Shown in pieces: positions 18,437-25,843 of a DNA stretch of 64,000 nucleotides. Made by a program: the position numbers and the translations under genes. A model generated the notes under the pieces. That model made no database searches. It had not been told where the DNA came from and saw nothing but the letters and a program-made list of their open reading frames with translations. The stretch spans positions 2,046,001-2,110,000 of the forward strand of contig NZ_CP151634.1 of the NCBI RefSeq assembly GCF_038397725.1. Direction: 5' to 3'. Positions within the stretch are counted from its first letter, which is position 1, and each line of letters opens with the position of its first letter. This DNA comes from Microbacterium sp. LWO13-1.2 (GTDB lineage Bacteria; Actinomycetota; Actinomycetes; Actinomycetales; Microbacteriaceae).

Positions 18437-20011
18437 TCAGCGGGCGCGAAGGTCCTTGCGCAGGATCTTCCCGGCAGCGGACTTCGGGATCGCATCGATG
18501 AACTCCACCTGGCGCACTTTCTCGTGCGGTGCGACCTTCGCCGTGACGTGAGCCATCACTGCATCCGCGTCGATCTCCGCGCCCTGCTGCACGACGACGA
18601 ATGCCTTCGGCACTTCCTGCCCGTCGCTGTCGAGTGCCCCGATGACGGCGGCATCGGCGATGGCCGGATGCTCGAGGAGTACGGCTTCCAGTACCGCAGG
18701 CGCGACCTGGTACCCCTTGTATTTGATGAGCTCCTTCAGGCGGTCGACGATCCGGAAGATGCCGTCGGCGGACGCCGTCGCCACATCGCCCGTGTGCAGC
18801 CAGCCGTCGGTGTCGAGCATCTCGGCGGTGGCCTCGGGGCGATTGAGGTAACCGCTCATCACCTGCGGCCCGCGCACCCACAGCTCGCCGGGTGCGCTGA
18901 CTCCGTCGGCAGAGGCTGGGACGTCTGCTCCCGATTCGGGATCGACCAGCCGCGCTTCTGTGTTCGGGACGAGCGGGCCGATCGACGACTTGTCGACGTC
19001 GTGGCGTTCTGCGGGGATCAGGGTGACCGCCGGGCTGGTCTCGGTCATGCCGTAGCCCTGGACGACCGTGCAGCCGAGTCTGTTCGCCACGGCAGCAGCC
19101 AGGGCGCCGTCCAGCGGCGCTGCGCCCGAGAAGATCACATCGACGGCGGAGAGATCGTACTGGTCGATGATCGGATGCTTCGCGAGGGCCACGGCGATCG
19201 GCGGGGCGACGAAGACCCAGGTCGTGCGATGCTCGCTGATGATGCGGAGGAACTCGGGCAGATCGAACTTCGGCATCGTCACCAGGGACGCACGCTGCCG
19301 CAGCGCGAAGTTCAGAAGTACGGTCATCCCGTAGATGTGGAAGAAGGGGAGCACGGCGAGCAGTCGGTCGGTCTCATCCACGCTCAGGACGGGGCGGCAC
19401 TGTGCGACGTTCGCCACGAGATTGCGGTGCGTGAGCATGACGCCCTTGGGCCTGCCGGTCGTTCCCGAGGAGTACGGCAGAACGGCGAGATGCGTGGCCG
19501 GATCGAATGTCACCTCCGGTGCGCCCTGGCCTTCACCGAGAAGGGCAGGGAGAGACGGATGGCCCTCGGCGCCATCGAGCACGATCACGTGATCCGCATC
19601 CATGCCCACCTTCTCGGCCGCTGCTTTCGCGCCGGCCAGGAGTGGCGAGACGGTGACAAGCCAGGTCGCCTCTGCGTCGACGAGCTGATTGGCGATCTCC
19701 TCCGGCGTGTAGAGCGAGTTGATGGTCGTCGCGGTTGCGCCGGACCGCAGGATGCCGTGGAAGACGGTGGCGAAGGCGGGGATGTTCGGGCAGAGCAGGC
19801 CGATCGTGGTGCCCACTCCGACTCCGCGAGCAGCGAGTGCACCCGCGAAGAGGTCGATCTGACCGATCAGCTGACGATAGGAGGTCTCCGCGCCACTGGT
19901 TCCGTCGACGATGGCGACAGCATTCAGTCGCGACTCCTCCAGGTCTCCGAAGAGATAGTCGTACACGGAGACATCGGGGATGTCCACGTCGGGGAACGAA
20001 CTGCGATGCAT
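18437..20011 (-). CDS. AMP-forming acyl/aryl-CoA ligase (4-coumarate-CoA ligase-like)
   Basis: 524 residues. ATG 20011 is chosen because GGAG lies 5 bases upstream and the protein then begins MHRSSFPDVDIPDVSVYDYL; a longer in-frame reading lacks a ribosome site. Adenylation motifs are clear: YSSGTTGRPKGVMLTHRN (A3), GYGMTETSP (A5), GWLHTGDVA (A7), DRLKELIKYKGYQVAP (A8), and PKSAAGKILRKDLR with the catalytic Lys (A10). It activates a carboxylic acid to its AMP ester, then the CoA thioester; the domain order matches plant 4CL and bacterial fatty/aryl-CoA ligases. The substrate cannot be read from sequence. It is monocistronic and convergent with rplQ. Confidence 0.92.
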   Translation of the reverse strand: MHRSSFPDVDIPDVSVYDYLFGDLEESRLNAVAIVDGTSGAETSYRQLIGQIDLFAGALAARGVGVGTTIGLLCPNIPAFATVFHGILRSGATATTINSLYTPEEIANQLVDAEATWLVTVSPLLAGAKAAAEKVGMDADHVIVLDGAEGHPSLPALLGEGQGAPEVTFDPATHLAVLPYSSGTTGRPKGVMLTHRNLVANVAQCRPVLSVDETDRLLAVLPFFHIYGMTVLLNFALRQRASLVTMPKFDLPEFLRIISEHRTTWVFVAPPIAVALAKHPIIDQYDLSAVDVIFSGAAPLDGALAAAVANRLGCTVVQGYGMTETSPAVTLIPAERHDVDKSSIGPLVPNTEARLVDPESGADVPASADGVSAPGELWVRGPQVMSGYLNRPEATAEMLDTDGWLHTGDVATASADGIFRIVDRLKELIKYKGYQVAPAVLEAVLLEHPAIADAAVIGALDSDGQEVPKAFVVVQQGAEIDADAVMAHVTAKVAPHEKVRQVEFIDAIPKSAAGKILRKDLRAR

Positions 20012-20112
20012 GTGATCTCCTTTGACCGAACCGAACGACGGACCTCTCCGACGATGCGATTCAGTGTCGCATAGATCGACACTGCGTCCCAAGGGTCATT
20101 CCGGCGACCCGC

Positions 20113-21336
20113 TCAGAGGGGGCGGACGTCCGTTGCCTCGTGCGCGCGGTAGCGCGTGCTCGGGCGCCCCTTGGTCGTGTAGTCGAGCGCACGGAGCGCG
20201 CGGCCGGAGCCGGCGAGATGCTCCAGGTAGCGACGGGCGCTCACTCGGGAGATCTGCACGTCCTCCCCGATTTCGCTGGCCGAGGCATTCGGCCGAGCAG
20301 AGAGCGCAGACACGACCCGATCCAACGTCTCGGCGCTGAGTCCCTTGGGTACCCCGAACCGCTGACGGAACGCGATGATCGCGTCGGCCGTCTCGACCCT
20401 GCGCACGACATCGTGCAGTTCGGTGTGATCGCGCAGCAGCAGCGTCGCCTCGACGCCCTCGCCGTCGACGATGCTGCCGGTGCTGCGGGCGACGAGCACA
20501 TGCGAGCCGACGATCACAGGGCGTCCTGCGGGCTCGCCTTCGCGGAGAACCGCCATCAGTTCGTCGCCCAGCACGCTGTCGGCATCCGCATCGGTGATGT
20601 CCACGGCATCCCTGCCGAGGAACCTCGCGGCCGCATCGTTGACGAGCGTGACGCGGCCCTCAGCGCTGACCGTGATCACGCCCTCGCTGAGGCGGTGCAG
20701 GGTGGTCTCCTGATTCTTCACGAGCGCGGCGATCTGGTGGGGTTCCAGACTGTAGATCCGGCGCCGGATGACGGAGGTCACCCATGCCGATCCCAATACG
20801 CCGAGCACGGCGGCGGCGAGCATCGCCGAGATCAGCCAGGTGAGGTTGCTCAGGAACTCGGCGTTCAACTCCGATTCGAGGATGCCGACCGATGCCGTGC
20901 CGATGACGTCGCCGTCCTCGTCGCGGATCGGCACCTTCACGCGCCACGACGTGCCGAGCGTGCCGGTCTGGGTACCGACGTAGATCTCACCGGAGAGCGG
21001 AACGGACGCATCGGTCGACACCTCCTCGCCGATGCGGTCGGGATTCGGGTGGGAATAGCGGATGCCGTCGGCATTGGCCACGACGACGTACGCGAGATCG
21101 GACGCTTCACGGATGACCTCGGCGACGGGCTGGATCGCGGCCGACGGGTCGATGTCATCGAACGCATCGAGAACGGTCGGCAGCGAGGCGACCGATTGTG
21201 CCACCGCCTGCATCCGCTCCTTGTAGGCCTCCCGGAGCGCATTCTCCTGGAAGGCTCCGGCCACGATGCCGGTCGCCAGGGTCACCAGGAACACGATCAG
21301 CGCCTGGAGCAGGAGCAGCTGTACGCGGAGCGTCAT
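20113..21336 (-). CDS. Membrane sensor-regulator fusion: Cache-TM-PAS front of a CitA/DcuS kinase joined to a CitB/DcuR DNA-binding domain
   Basis: 407 residues from ATG 21336 (AGGTGG 8 bases upstream). Residues 7-27 and 166-190 are membrane segments. Between them is an extracytoplasmic Cache domain with the CitA-like RYSHPNPDRIG motif (93-103). Residues 208-305 are a PAS domain ending LLLRDHTEL, where CitA-family kinases normally continue into the dimerisation helix. Instead the protein passes within about 20 residues to VPKGLSAETLDRVV and the helix-turn-helix ISRVSARRYLEHL, then GRPSTRYR, the C-terminal domain of CitB/DcuR-type response regulators. No phosphoacceptor His, ATPase or receiver domain exists. 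It is divergent from tctCBA, which it probably controls in response to an external carboxylate. One uninterrupted frame argues against a sequencing error. Confidence 0.9.
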   Translation of the reverse strand: MTLRVQLLLLQALIVFLVTLATGIVAGAFQENALREAYKERMQAVAQSVASLPTVLDAFDDIDPSAAIQPVAEVIREASDLAYVVVANADGIRYSHPNPDRIGEEVSTDASVPLSGEIYVGTQTGTLGTSWRVKVPIRDEDGDVIGTASVGILESELNAEFLSNLTWLISAMLAAAVLGVLGSAWVTSVIRRRIYSLEPHQIAALVKNQETTLHRLSEGVITVSAEGRVTLVNDAAARFLGRDAVDITDADADSVLGDELMAVLREGEPAGRPVIVGSHVLVARSTGSIVDGEGVEATLLLRDHTELHDVVRRVETADAIIAFRQRFGVPKGLSAETLDRVVSALSARPNASASEIGEDVQISRVSARRYLEHLAGSGRALRALDYTTKGRPSTRYRAHEATDVRPL

Positions 21337-21404
21337 CTTCGAAGCCACCTGACCATTGTCGCGCGGTGCCGGGGCGCTCGCGAGGCCTGGAGATGTCCGT
21401 CGAC

Positions 21405-21444
21405 GACCAATAGTTCCGAAAGCGGGACCAATGGTTTCCGAAGC
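21405..21444. promoter_or_regulatory. Two 19-bp direct repeats, putative operator of the fusion regulator
   Basis: GACCAATAGTTCCGAAAGC (21405-21423) and GACCAATGGTTTCCGAAGC (21426-21444) agree at 15 of 19 positions and start 21 bp apart, two helical turns. They end at the -35-like hexamer of the tctC promoter, the usual place for an activator. Confidence 0.6.
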
Positions 21445-21473
21445 TTGAGCAGCAGCATCCGCCCTCTTACGGT
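21445..21473 (+). promoter_or_regulatory. Candidate tctC promoter
   Basis: TTGAGC (21445-21450), 17 bases, TACGGT (21468-21473), 36 bases before the tctC start. The weak hexamers fit an activated promoter. Confidence 0.45.
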
Positions 21474-21509
21474 TGCGGACAGCAATCACGAACGCTCAAG
21501 GAGGAGCGC

Positions 21510-22529
21510 ATGAAGAAGACACGCACCGGCATCCTGGCCGCACTCGCCACAGCCACAGCCCTGGTATTGACCTCTTGTGCCGGCGGGACGACACCCGCCG
21601 CCGATGAAGAAGGACCCGAAGAGGCGGTGTCGATCACCGACGTCTCCATCGTGGTCCCCGCAGATCCGGGCGGAGGCTGGGATCAGACCGGCCGCGCCAT
21701 GTCGGAGCTGCTGACGGGCGAGAAGATCGTCGACTCGGCACCGGTCACGAACGTCGGCGGCGCCGGCGGCACCGTCGGCCTCGCACAGCTCGCCAACCAG
21801 AAGGACCCGAACACGCTCATGGTGATGGGCCTGGTCATGGTCGGCGCCGTGGAGACGAACGCCTCTGCGGTGCGGATCGAGGACATGACGCCCATCGCCC
21901 GGCTGACCGATGAGCCACTGGTCGTCGTCGTGCCGGCCGACTCGAAATACGACACGCTCGAGGACCTGGTCGAGGACATCGTCGACAAGGGGCAGGCGAT
22001 CACCATCACGGGCGGCTCCGCCGGCGGCGCCGACCACATCCTCGCCGGACTCATGCTGGAGGCGGCCGGGCTCGATGGAGCCGAGATCGCTGAGAAGCTC
22101 AACTACACGCCGAACTCCGGCGGTGGCGAGGCGACGACGCTGATCCTCGGTGGGAAGGTCGCCGCCGGCATCTCCGGCGTCGGCGAGTTCCTGCAGCACA
22201 TCGAGGCCGGCACCATGAAGGCGCTCGCGGTCTCATCCGAGAAGCCCGTCGAGCAGCTCCCAGATGTGGACACCATCACGGATGCCGGCTACGACGTCGT
22301 GCTCACCAACTGGCGCGGAGTGATCGCACCCGGAGGAATCGACGACGCCAGCCGTGCCGAACTCGAGCGGATCGTCACCGAGCTGCACGACTCCGAGGCG
22401 TGGGCCGCAGAGCTGGAGACCCGTGGATGGGCCGACGCCTTCCTCACCGGGGCGGAGTTCGATGACTTCCTGACCGGCAACATCGAGGAAGTCACGGCGA
22501 CCCTGAAGAACATCGGATTGGTCGGCTGA
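21510..22529 (+). CDS. tctC: Tripartite tricarboxylate transporter, substrate-binding lipoprotein (TctC)
   Basis: 339 residues. A lipoprotein signal peptide is clear (MKKTRTGILAALATATALVL then the lipobox LTSC at about residues 20-24). The mature part is a TctC/BugT-type binding protein with PADPGGGWDQTGRAMSELL and NVGGAGGTVGLAQL, family hallmarks of the dicarboxylate-binding cleft. GGAGG lies ahead of ATG 21510. It delivers a di- or tricarboxylate to TctBA, encoded directly downstream. Confidence 0.95.
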   Translation: MKKTRTGILAALATATALVLTSCAGGTTPAADEEGPEEAVSITDVSIVVPADPGGGWDQTGRAMSELLTGEKIVDSAPVTNVGGAGGTVGLAQLANQKDPNTLMVMGLVMVGAVETNASAVRIEDMTPIARLTDEPLVVVVPADSKYDTLEDLVEDIVDKGQAITITGGSAGGADHILAGLMLEAAGLDGAEIAEKLNYTPNSGGGEATTLILGGKVAAGISGVGEFLQHIEAGTMKALAVSSEKPVEQLPDVDTITDAGYDVVLTNWRGVIAPGGIDDASRAELERIVTELHDSEAWAAELETRGWADAFLTGAEFDDFLTGNIEEVTATLKNIGLVG

Positions 22530-22530
22530 C

Positions 22531-23094
22531 ATGACCACGGGGTCTCCGGGAACGGGACCCGACAGCGTACGGGCCGGTACGAACCGGCCCGTACGGCTCG
22601 TCGCCTCCCTCCCGATCGGCGAACTCGTCTTCGCCGCACTCATGGTCGCGCTCGGCGTCTTCGCCCTCGTCGGCGTCTTCGCGATCCACGTCCCGGTCGG
22701 CGCGCACGTCGGGCCGCGGGTCTTTCCGATCTTCGTCGCCGTGATCCTGCTCGGTGCCGCGCTCGCGGTGCTCGTCGGCATCCTCCGCGGACAGCGTGGC
22801 GTGCCGGAAGGCGGTGAGGACATCGATCAGAGCCTGCCGACCGACTGGCTCACCCTGCTCAAGATCACCGGTCTGGTCGTGGCGCACCTGCTGCTCATCG
22901 AACCCATTGGCTGGGTTCCGGCAGCCGCTCTGCTGTTCGGCGGGGTCGCGTGGTCGCTCGGGGCCAAGCGCTGGTGGATGGCGCTCCTCATCGGGACCGG
23001 GCTCGCCCTCGTCATCCAGATCGTGTTCGGTGGCCTGCTCGGGCTTTCGCTGCCCTGGGGTCCGGCGCTCGAGTGGCTGGGAAGGATGTTCTGA
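22531..23094 (+). CDS. tctB: Tripartite tricarboxylate transporter, small membrane subunit (TctB)
   Basis: 187 residues with about four membrane helices, starting one base after the tctC stop. The segment [20 protein letters not shown] and the late [15 protein letters not shown] are typical of TctB. About 25 residues precede the first helix. The stop overlaps tctA (TGATG). Confidence 0.92.
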   Translation: MTTGSPGTGPDSVRAGTNRPVRLVASLPIGELVFAALMVALGVFALVGVFAIHVPVGAHVGPRVFPIFVAVILLGAALAVLVGILRGQRGVPEGGEDIDQSLPTDWLTLLKITGLVVAHLLLIEPIGWVPAAALLFGGVAWSLGAKRWWMALLIGTGLALVIQIVFGGLLGLSLPWGPALEWLGRMF

Positions 23095-24641
23095 TGGACA
23101 GCTGGACTCTGCTCCTCGAGGGCTTCGCGACCGCTCTGCAGCCGCAGTACCTCGCCTTCGCCTTCTTCGGCGTGCTGGTCGGCACCGCCGTCGGCGTGCT
23201 CCCCGGTATCGGTCCCGCCATGACGGTGGCGCTGCTGCTGCCGCTGACCAACACTCTCGATCCGGCGGCCGCCCTGATCACCTTCGCCGGCATCTACTAC
23301 GGCGGAATGTACGGCGGTTCGACCACCAGCATCCTGCTGAACACCCCAGGGGAATCGGCCTCGATCGTCACCGCGATCGAGGGGAACAAGATGGCGAAGC
23401 TGGGGCGGGGTGCCGCGGCGCTCGCCACTGCCGCCCTCGGATCCTTCGTGGCCGGCACTCTTGCGACCGTCGGGCTGACGCTGCTGGCACCGGTCCTTGC
23501 ACAGTTCGCGGTGAACCTCGGGCCTGCGGACTACGTTGCCCTGATCGTGATCGCGTTCATCACCGTCGGCGCACTGATCGGATCGTCGGTATCGCGCGGA
23601 ATGCTGTCGCTCGGCGTCGGCCTCTTCCTCGGTCTCGTCGGCACGGACACGCTGTCCGGTCAGCAGCGCTACACGCTGGGGCTGCTTCCGTTGTCGGACG
23701 GCATCGACGTCGTGCTCATCGCGGTCGGCCTGTTCGCGGTGGGGGAGACGCTGTACATCGCCGCGCGGTTGCGCCACGGCGGCGTCTCCGTCATTCCCGT
23801 CACCCGCGGCCGGAGCAACAGGATGACCAGGGACGACTGGCGCCGCTCCTGGAAGCCGTGGTTGCGCGGAACTGCGATCGGCTTCCCGATCGGCACGATC
23901 CCCGCGGGTGGTGCGGATGTGGCGACCTTCCTCTCGTACGCGACGGAGCGCAAGCTCTCTCGCCACAAGGAGGAGTTCGGCCATGGGGCGATCGAGGGCG
24001 TCGCAGGTCCGGAGTCGGCGAACAACGCGGCGGCCGCCGGCGTGCTGGTGCCTCTGCTGACGCTCGGCCTGCCGACGACGGCGACGGCCGCGATCATCCT
24101 CACCGCGTTCCAGTCCTACGGGCTGCAGCCGGGTCCGATGCTCTTCCAGAGCCAGTCCACCCTGGTGTGGGCGCTGATCGCGAGCCTCTACATCGGCAAT
24201 GTCATCCTGATCGTGCTCAACCTGCCGCTGGTGGGCATGTGGGTGAAGCTGCTGCAGATCCCGCGGCCGTATCTCTATGCCGGCATCCTGATGTTCGCCG
24301 CTTTCGGGGCGTTCGCGCTGAACTTCTCGGTCGTGGACATCCTGATCCTGCTGGTCATCGGCGTGCTCGGCTATTTCATGCGACGCTACGGGTTCCCGGT
24401 CGCGCCGCTCGTGGTGGGCACGATCCTCGGCCCGATGGGGGAGGAACAGCTGCGCAAGGCGCTGCAGTTGAGTCAGGGCGACGTGACGACGCTGATCGCG
24501 CAGCCGTTCGCGGCGATCGCGTATGCGCTGCTCGCGTTGCTGATCGTGGGCGGGCTGTGGCTGCGCCGGCGGCAGCGACGGTACGAACAGGCGCTGACCG
24601 AGTCGATCGCCGTGCCGATCAAGGCCGATTCGGAAGTCTGA
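23094..24641 (+). CDS. tctA: Tripartite tricarboxylate transporter, large permease subunit (TctA)
   Basis: 515 residues from ATG 23094, which overlaps the tctB stop by one base. The TctA signature [20 protein letters not shown] and [20 protein letters not shown] lie in the first 85 residues. The repeated signature [16 protein letters not shown] and the [10 protein letters not shown] segment follow in the second half. About 11-12 membrane helices are visible. It forms the proton- or sodium-driven permease with TctB and the TctC receptor. Confidence 0.96.
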   Translation: MDSWTLLLEGFATALQPQYLAFAFFGVLVGTAVGVLPGIGPAMTVALLLPLTNTLDPAAALITFAGIYYGGMYGGSTTSILLNTPGESASIVTAIEGNKMAKLGRGAAALATAALGSFVAGTLATVGLTLLAPVLAQFAVNLGPADYVALIVIAFITVGALIGSSVSRGMLSLGVGLFLGLVGTDTLSGQQRYTLGLLPLSDGIDVVLIAVGLFAVGETLYIAARLRHGGVSVIPVTRGRSNRMTRDDWRRSWKPWLRGTAIGFPIGTIPAGGADVATFLSYATERKLSRHKEEFGHGAIEGVAGPESANNAAAAGVLVPLLTLGLPTTATAAIILTAFQSYGLQPGPMLFQSQSTLVWALIASLYIGNVILIVLNLPLVGMWVKLLQIPRPYLYAGILMFAAFGAFALNFSVVDILILLVIGVLGYFMRRYGFPVAPLVVGTILGPMGEEQLRKALQLSQGDVTTLIAQPFAAIAYALLALLIVGGLWLRRRQRRYEQALTESIAVPIKADSEV

Positions 24642-24647
24642 ATCGTC

Positions 24648-24684
24648 GCGCGCCCTGCCCTCCCGACGGGAGGACAGGGCGCGC
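24648..24684 (+). terminator. Terminator after tctA
   Basis: A 16-17 bp GC-rich stem with one mismatch (24648-24664 with 24668-24684) and a 3-base loop begins 6 bases after the tctA stop. No T-run follows. Confidence 0.65.
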
Positions 24685-24701
24685 GGGGCTAGGCTGGAGA
24701 C

Positions 24702-25502
24702 GTGATGGATGTCGCAGCTTCGCCGCGCCGCGGGGCTCGGGCCTACGCGGCTTTCGTGGTCATCGGGCTGCTCGCCGGTCTTCTCTCCGGACTCTTCGGC
24801 GTCGGCGGCGGCACCGTCATCGTGCCCCTGCTGGTGCTGCTTCTGCAGTTCGATCAGCGCATCGCGGCCGGCACCTCGCTCGCAGCGATCGTGCCGACGG
24901 CTACGGTCGGCGTGGTCTCTTATGCGGTGTCGGGTTCGGTGGCCTGGGTCCCCGCGATCATCCTCGCGGCCGGTGCGGTGGTGGGTGCCCAGATCGGCAC
25001 CTGGCTGCTGCCGCGGATCTCGCAGACGGCGCTGAGGTGGGGCTTCTTCGGGTTCCTGGTCGTCGTCATCGCGAGCCTGTTCCTGGTGATCCCTTCTCGA
25101 GATGCCGCCTTCGCGCTCACCTGGTGGAGCGGAATCGCACTCGTCGCCGTCGGCGTCGGCGCCGGGCTCCTCGCCGGCCTGATCGGCGTCGGCGGCGGTG
25201 TGATCGTCGTTCCCGTGCTCATGCTGGCGTTCGGGACGAGCGACCTGGTCGCCAAGGGCACGTCGCTGCTGATGATGATTCCGACGGCCGTCTCCGGCAC
25301 CGTCGGCAATATCCGGCATCGAAACGTCGACCTGATCGCCGCGGCGGTGATCGGCGCCTCCGCCTGCACGACGACCGCACTCGGCGCGTGGTTGGCGACG
25401 ATCATCGATCCGGCGGCGGGCAACATGCTGTTCGCGGCATATCTCGTCGTGATCGCTGCGCAGATGGCGATGAAAGCCATCCGCGGACGCAAGCGGGGCT
25501 GA
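24702..25502 (+). CDS. TauE/SafE-family (sulfite/organosulfonate exporter type) membrane protein
   Basis: 266 residues from GTG 24702 (265 from ATG 24705). The TauE/SafE double repeat is clear: GLLSGLFGVGGGTVIVPLLV near residue 30 and GLIGVGGGVIVVPVLMLAFG near 160, each followed by A(A/K)GTSL. About eight membrane segments. The family moves sulfite, sulfoacetate or other anions; the substrate here is unknown. TAGGCT (24690-24695) lies 6 bases before the GTG, suggesting a leaderless mRNA starting there; alternatively GGAGA serves the ATG. Confidence 0.88.
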   Translation: MMDVAASPRRGARAYAAFVVIGLLAGLLSGLFGVGGGTVIVPLLVLLLQFDQRIAAGTSLAAIVPTATVGVVSYAVSGSVAWVPAIILAAGAVVGAQIGTWLLPRISQTALRWGFFGFLVVVIASLFLVIPSRDAAFALTWWSGIALVAVGVGAGLLAGLIGVGGGVIVVPVLMLAFGTSDLVAKGTSLLMMIPTAVSGTVGNIRHRNVDLIAAAVIGASACTTTALGAWLATIIDPAAGNMLFAAYLVVIAAQMAMKAIRGRKRG

Positions 25503-25518
25503 GCGCGCACTCGGGCTC

Positions 25519-25558
25519 GAGGATGAAGGAATCTTCATCCTCACCTCATGCAGGCATC
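25519..25558. promoter_or_regulatory. Inverted repeat plus TCAT-type direct repeats upstream of the two-component operon
   Basis: GAGGATGAAG (25519-25528) pairs perfectly with CTTCATCCTC (25533-25542). The right arm continues as TTCATCC-TCAC-CTCATGC-AGG-CATCATG, three TCAT-like repeats with about 11-bp phasing, the pattern of an OmpR-family binding site. It lies 25-65 bases before the first gene, so autoregulation by the response regulator at 27400 is likely. Confidence 0.5.
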
Positions 25559-25582
25559 ATGATCGCCCAGCAGGATGGTCGT

Positions 25583-25843
25583 ATGACCTCCGCACGACGC
25601 ATCCTGATCCCGGGCGCTCTGATCGCACTTCCGGTGGCCTTCGCCGTGGGCATCGTGGCGCACGCGCAGATGCCCGCAGCTCCGCGGCTGCCGGACGCGC
25701 CGGTCACGGTGCAGCTGGCTTCGCCGACGCCGGTCACTCCGGCCCCGCCGGCGCCGCAGGTAGAACCCGCGCCTGCACCACCGGCCGCTCCGGCGCCGGG
25801 TGTTCCCGGCGACGACGACGATGACGAGGGCGACGATGACTGA
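25583..25843 (+). CDS. Small membrane-anchored protein, Pro/Ala-rich with a poly-Asp tail
   Basis: 86 residues from ATG 25583 (AGGA 8 bases upstream). One membrane segment or uncleaved signal (ILIPGALIALPVAFAVGIVA, about residues 7-26) is followed by a Pro-rich stretch with repeated APP/APAP and the end DDDDDEGDDD. No family is recognised. The stop overlaps the histidine kinase start by 8 bases, so it is translated with it. The acidic end, probably outside the cell, could bind divalent metal or cationic compounds and modulate the kinase; this is inference. Confidence 0.75.
   Translation: MTSARRILIPGALIALPVAFAVGIVAHAQMPAAPRLPDAPVTVQLASPTPVTPAPPAPQVEPAPAPPAAPAPGVPGDDDDDEGDDD

Noticed and set aside
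20352-20423. Frameshift or assembly deletion at the sensor-regulator junction
   Set aside because: The frame runs without interruption through the junction, and both flanking domains are complete at sensible linker positions. A clean in-frame assembly deletion cannot be fully excluded, so it is listed as a refutation test.
22827-25544. A 905-residue minus-strand frame opposite tctBA and TauE
   Set aside because: It is antisense to clear membrane-protein genes, and its composition (Arg, Gln, His, Asp rich) is not protein-like.
22754-25582. A very long plus-strand frame across tctB-tctA-TauE in another phase
   Set aside because: Only its last 86 codons (from ATG 25583), which follow a ribosome site, are accepted as a gene. 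The rest overlaps convincing transporter genes and is Arg/Ser-rich.
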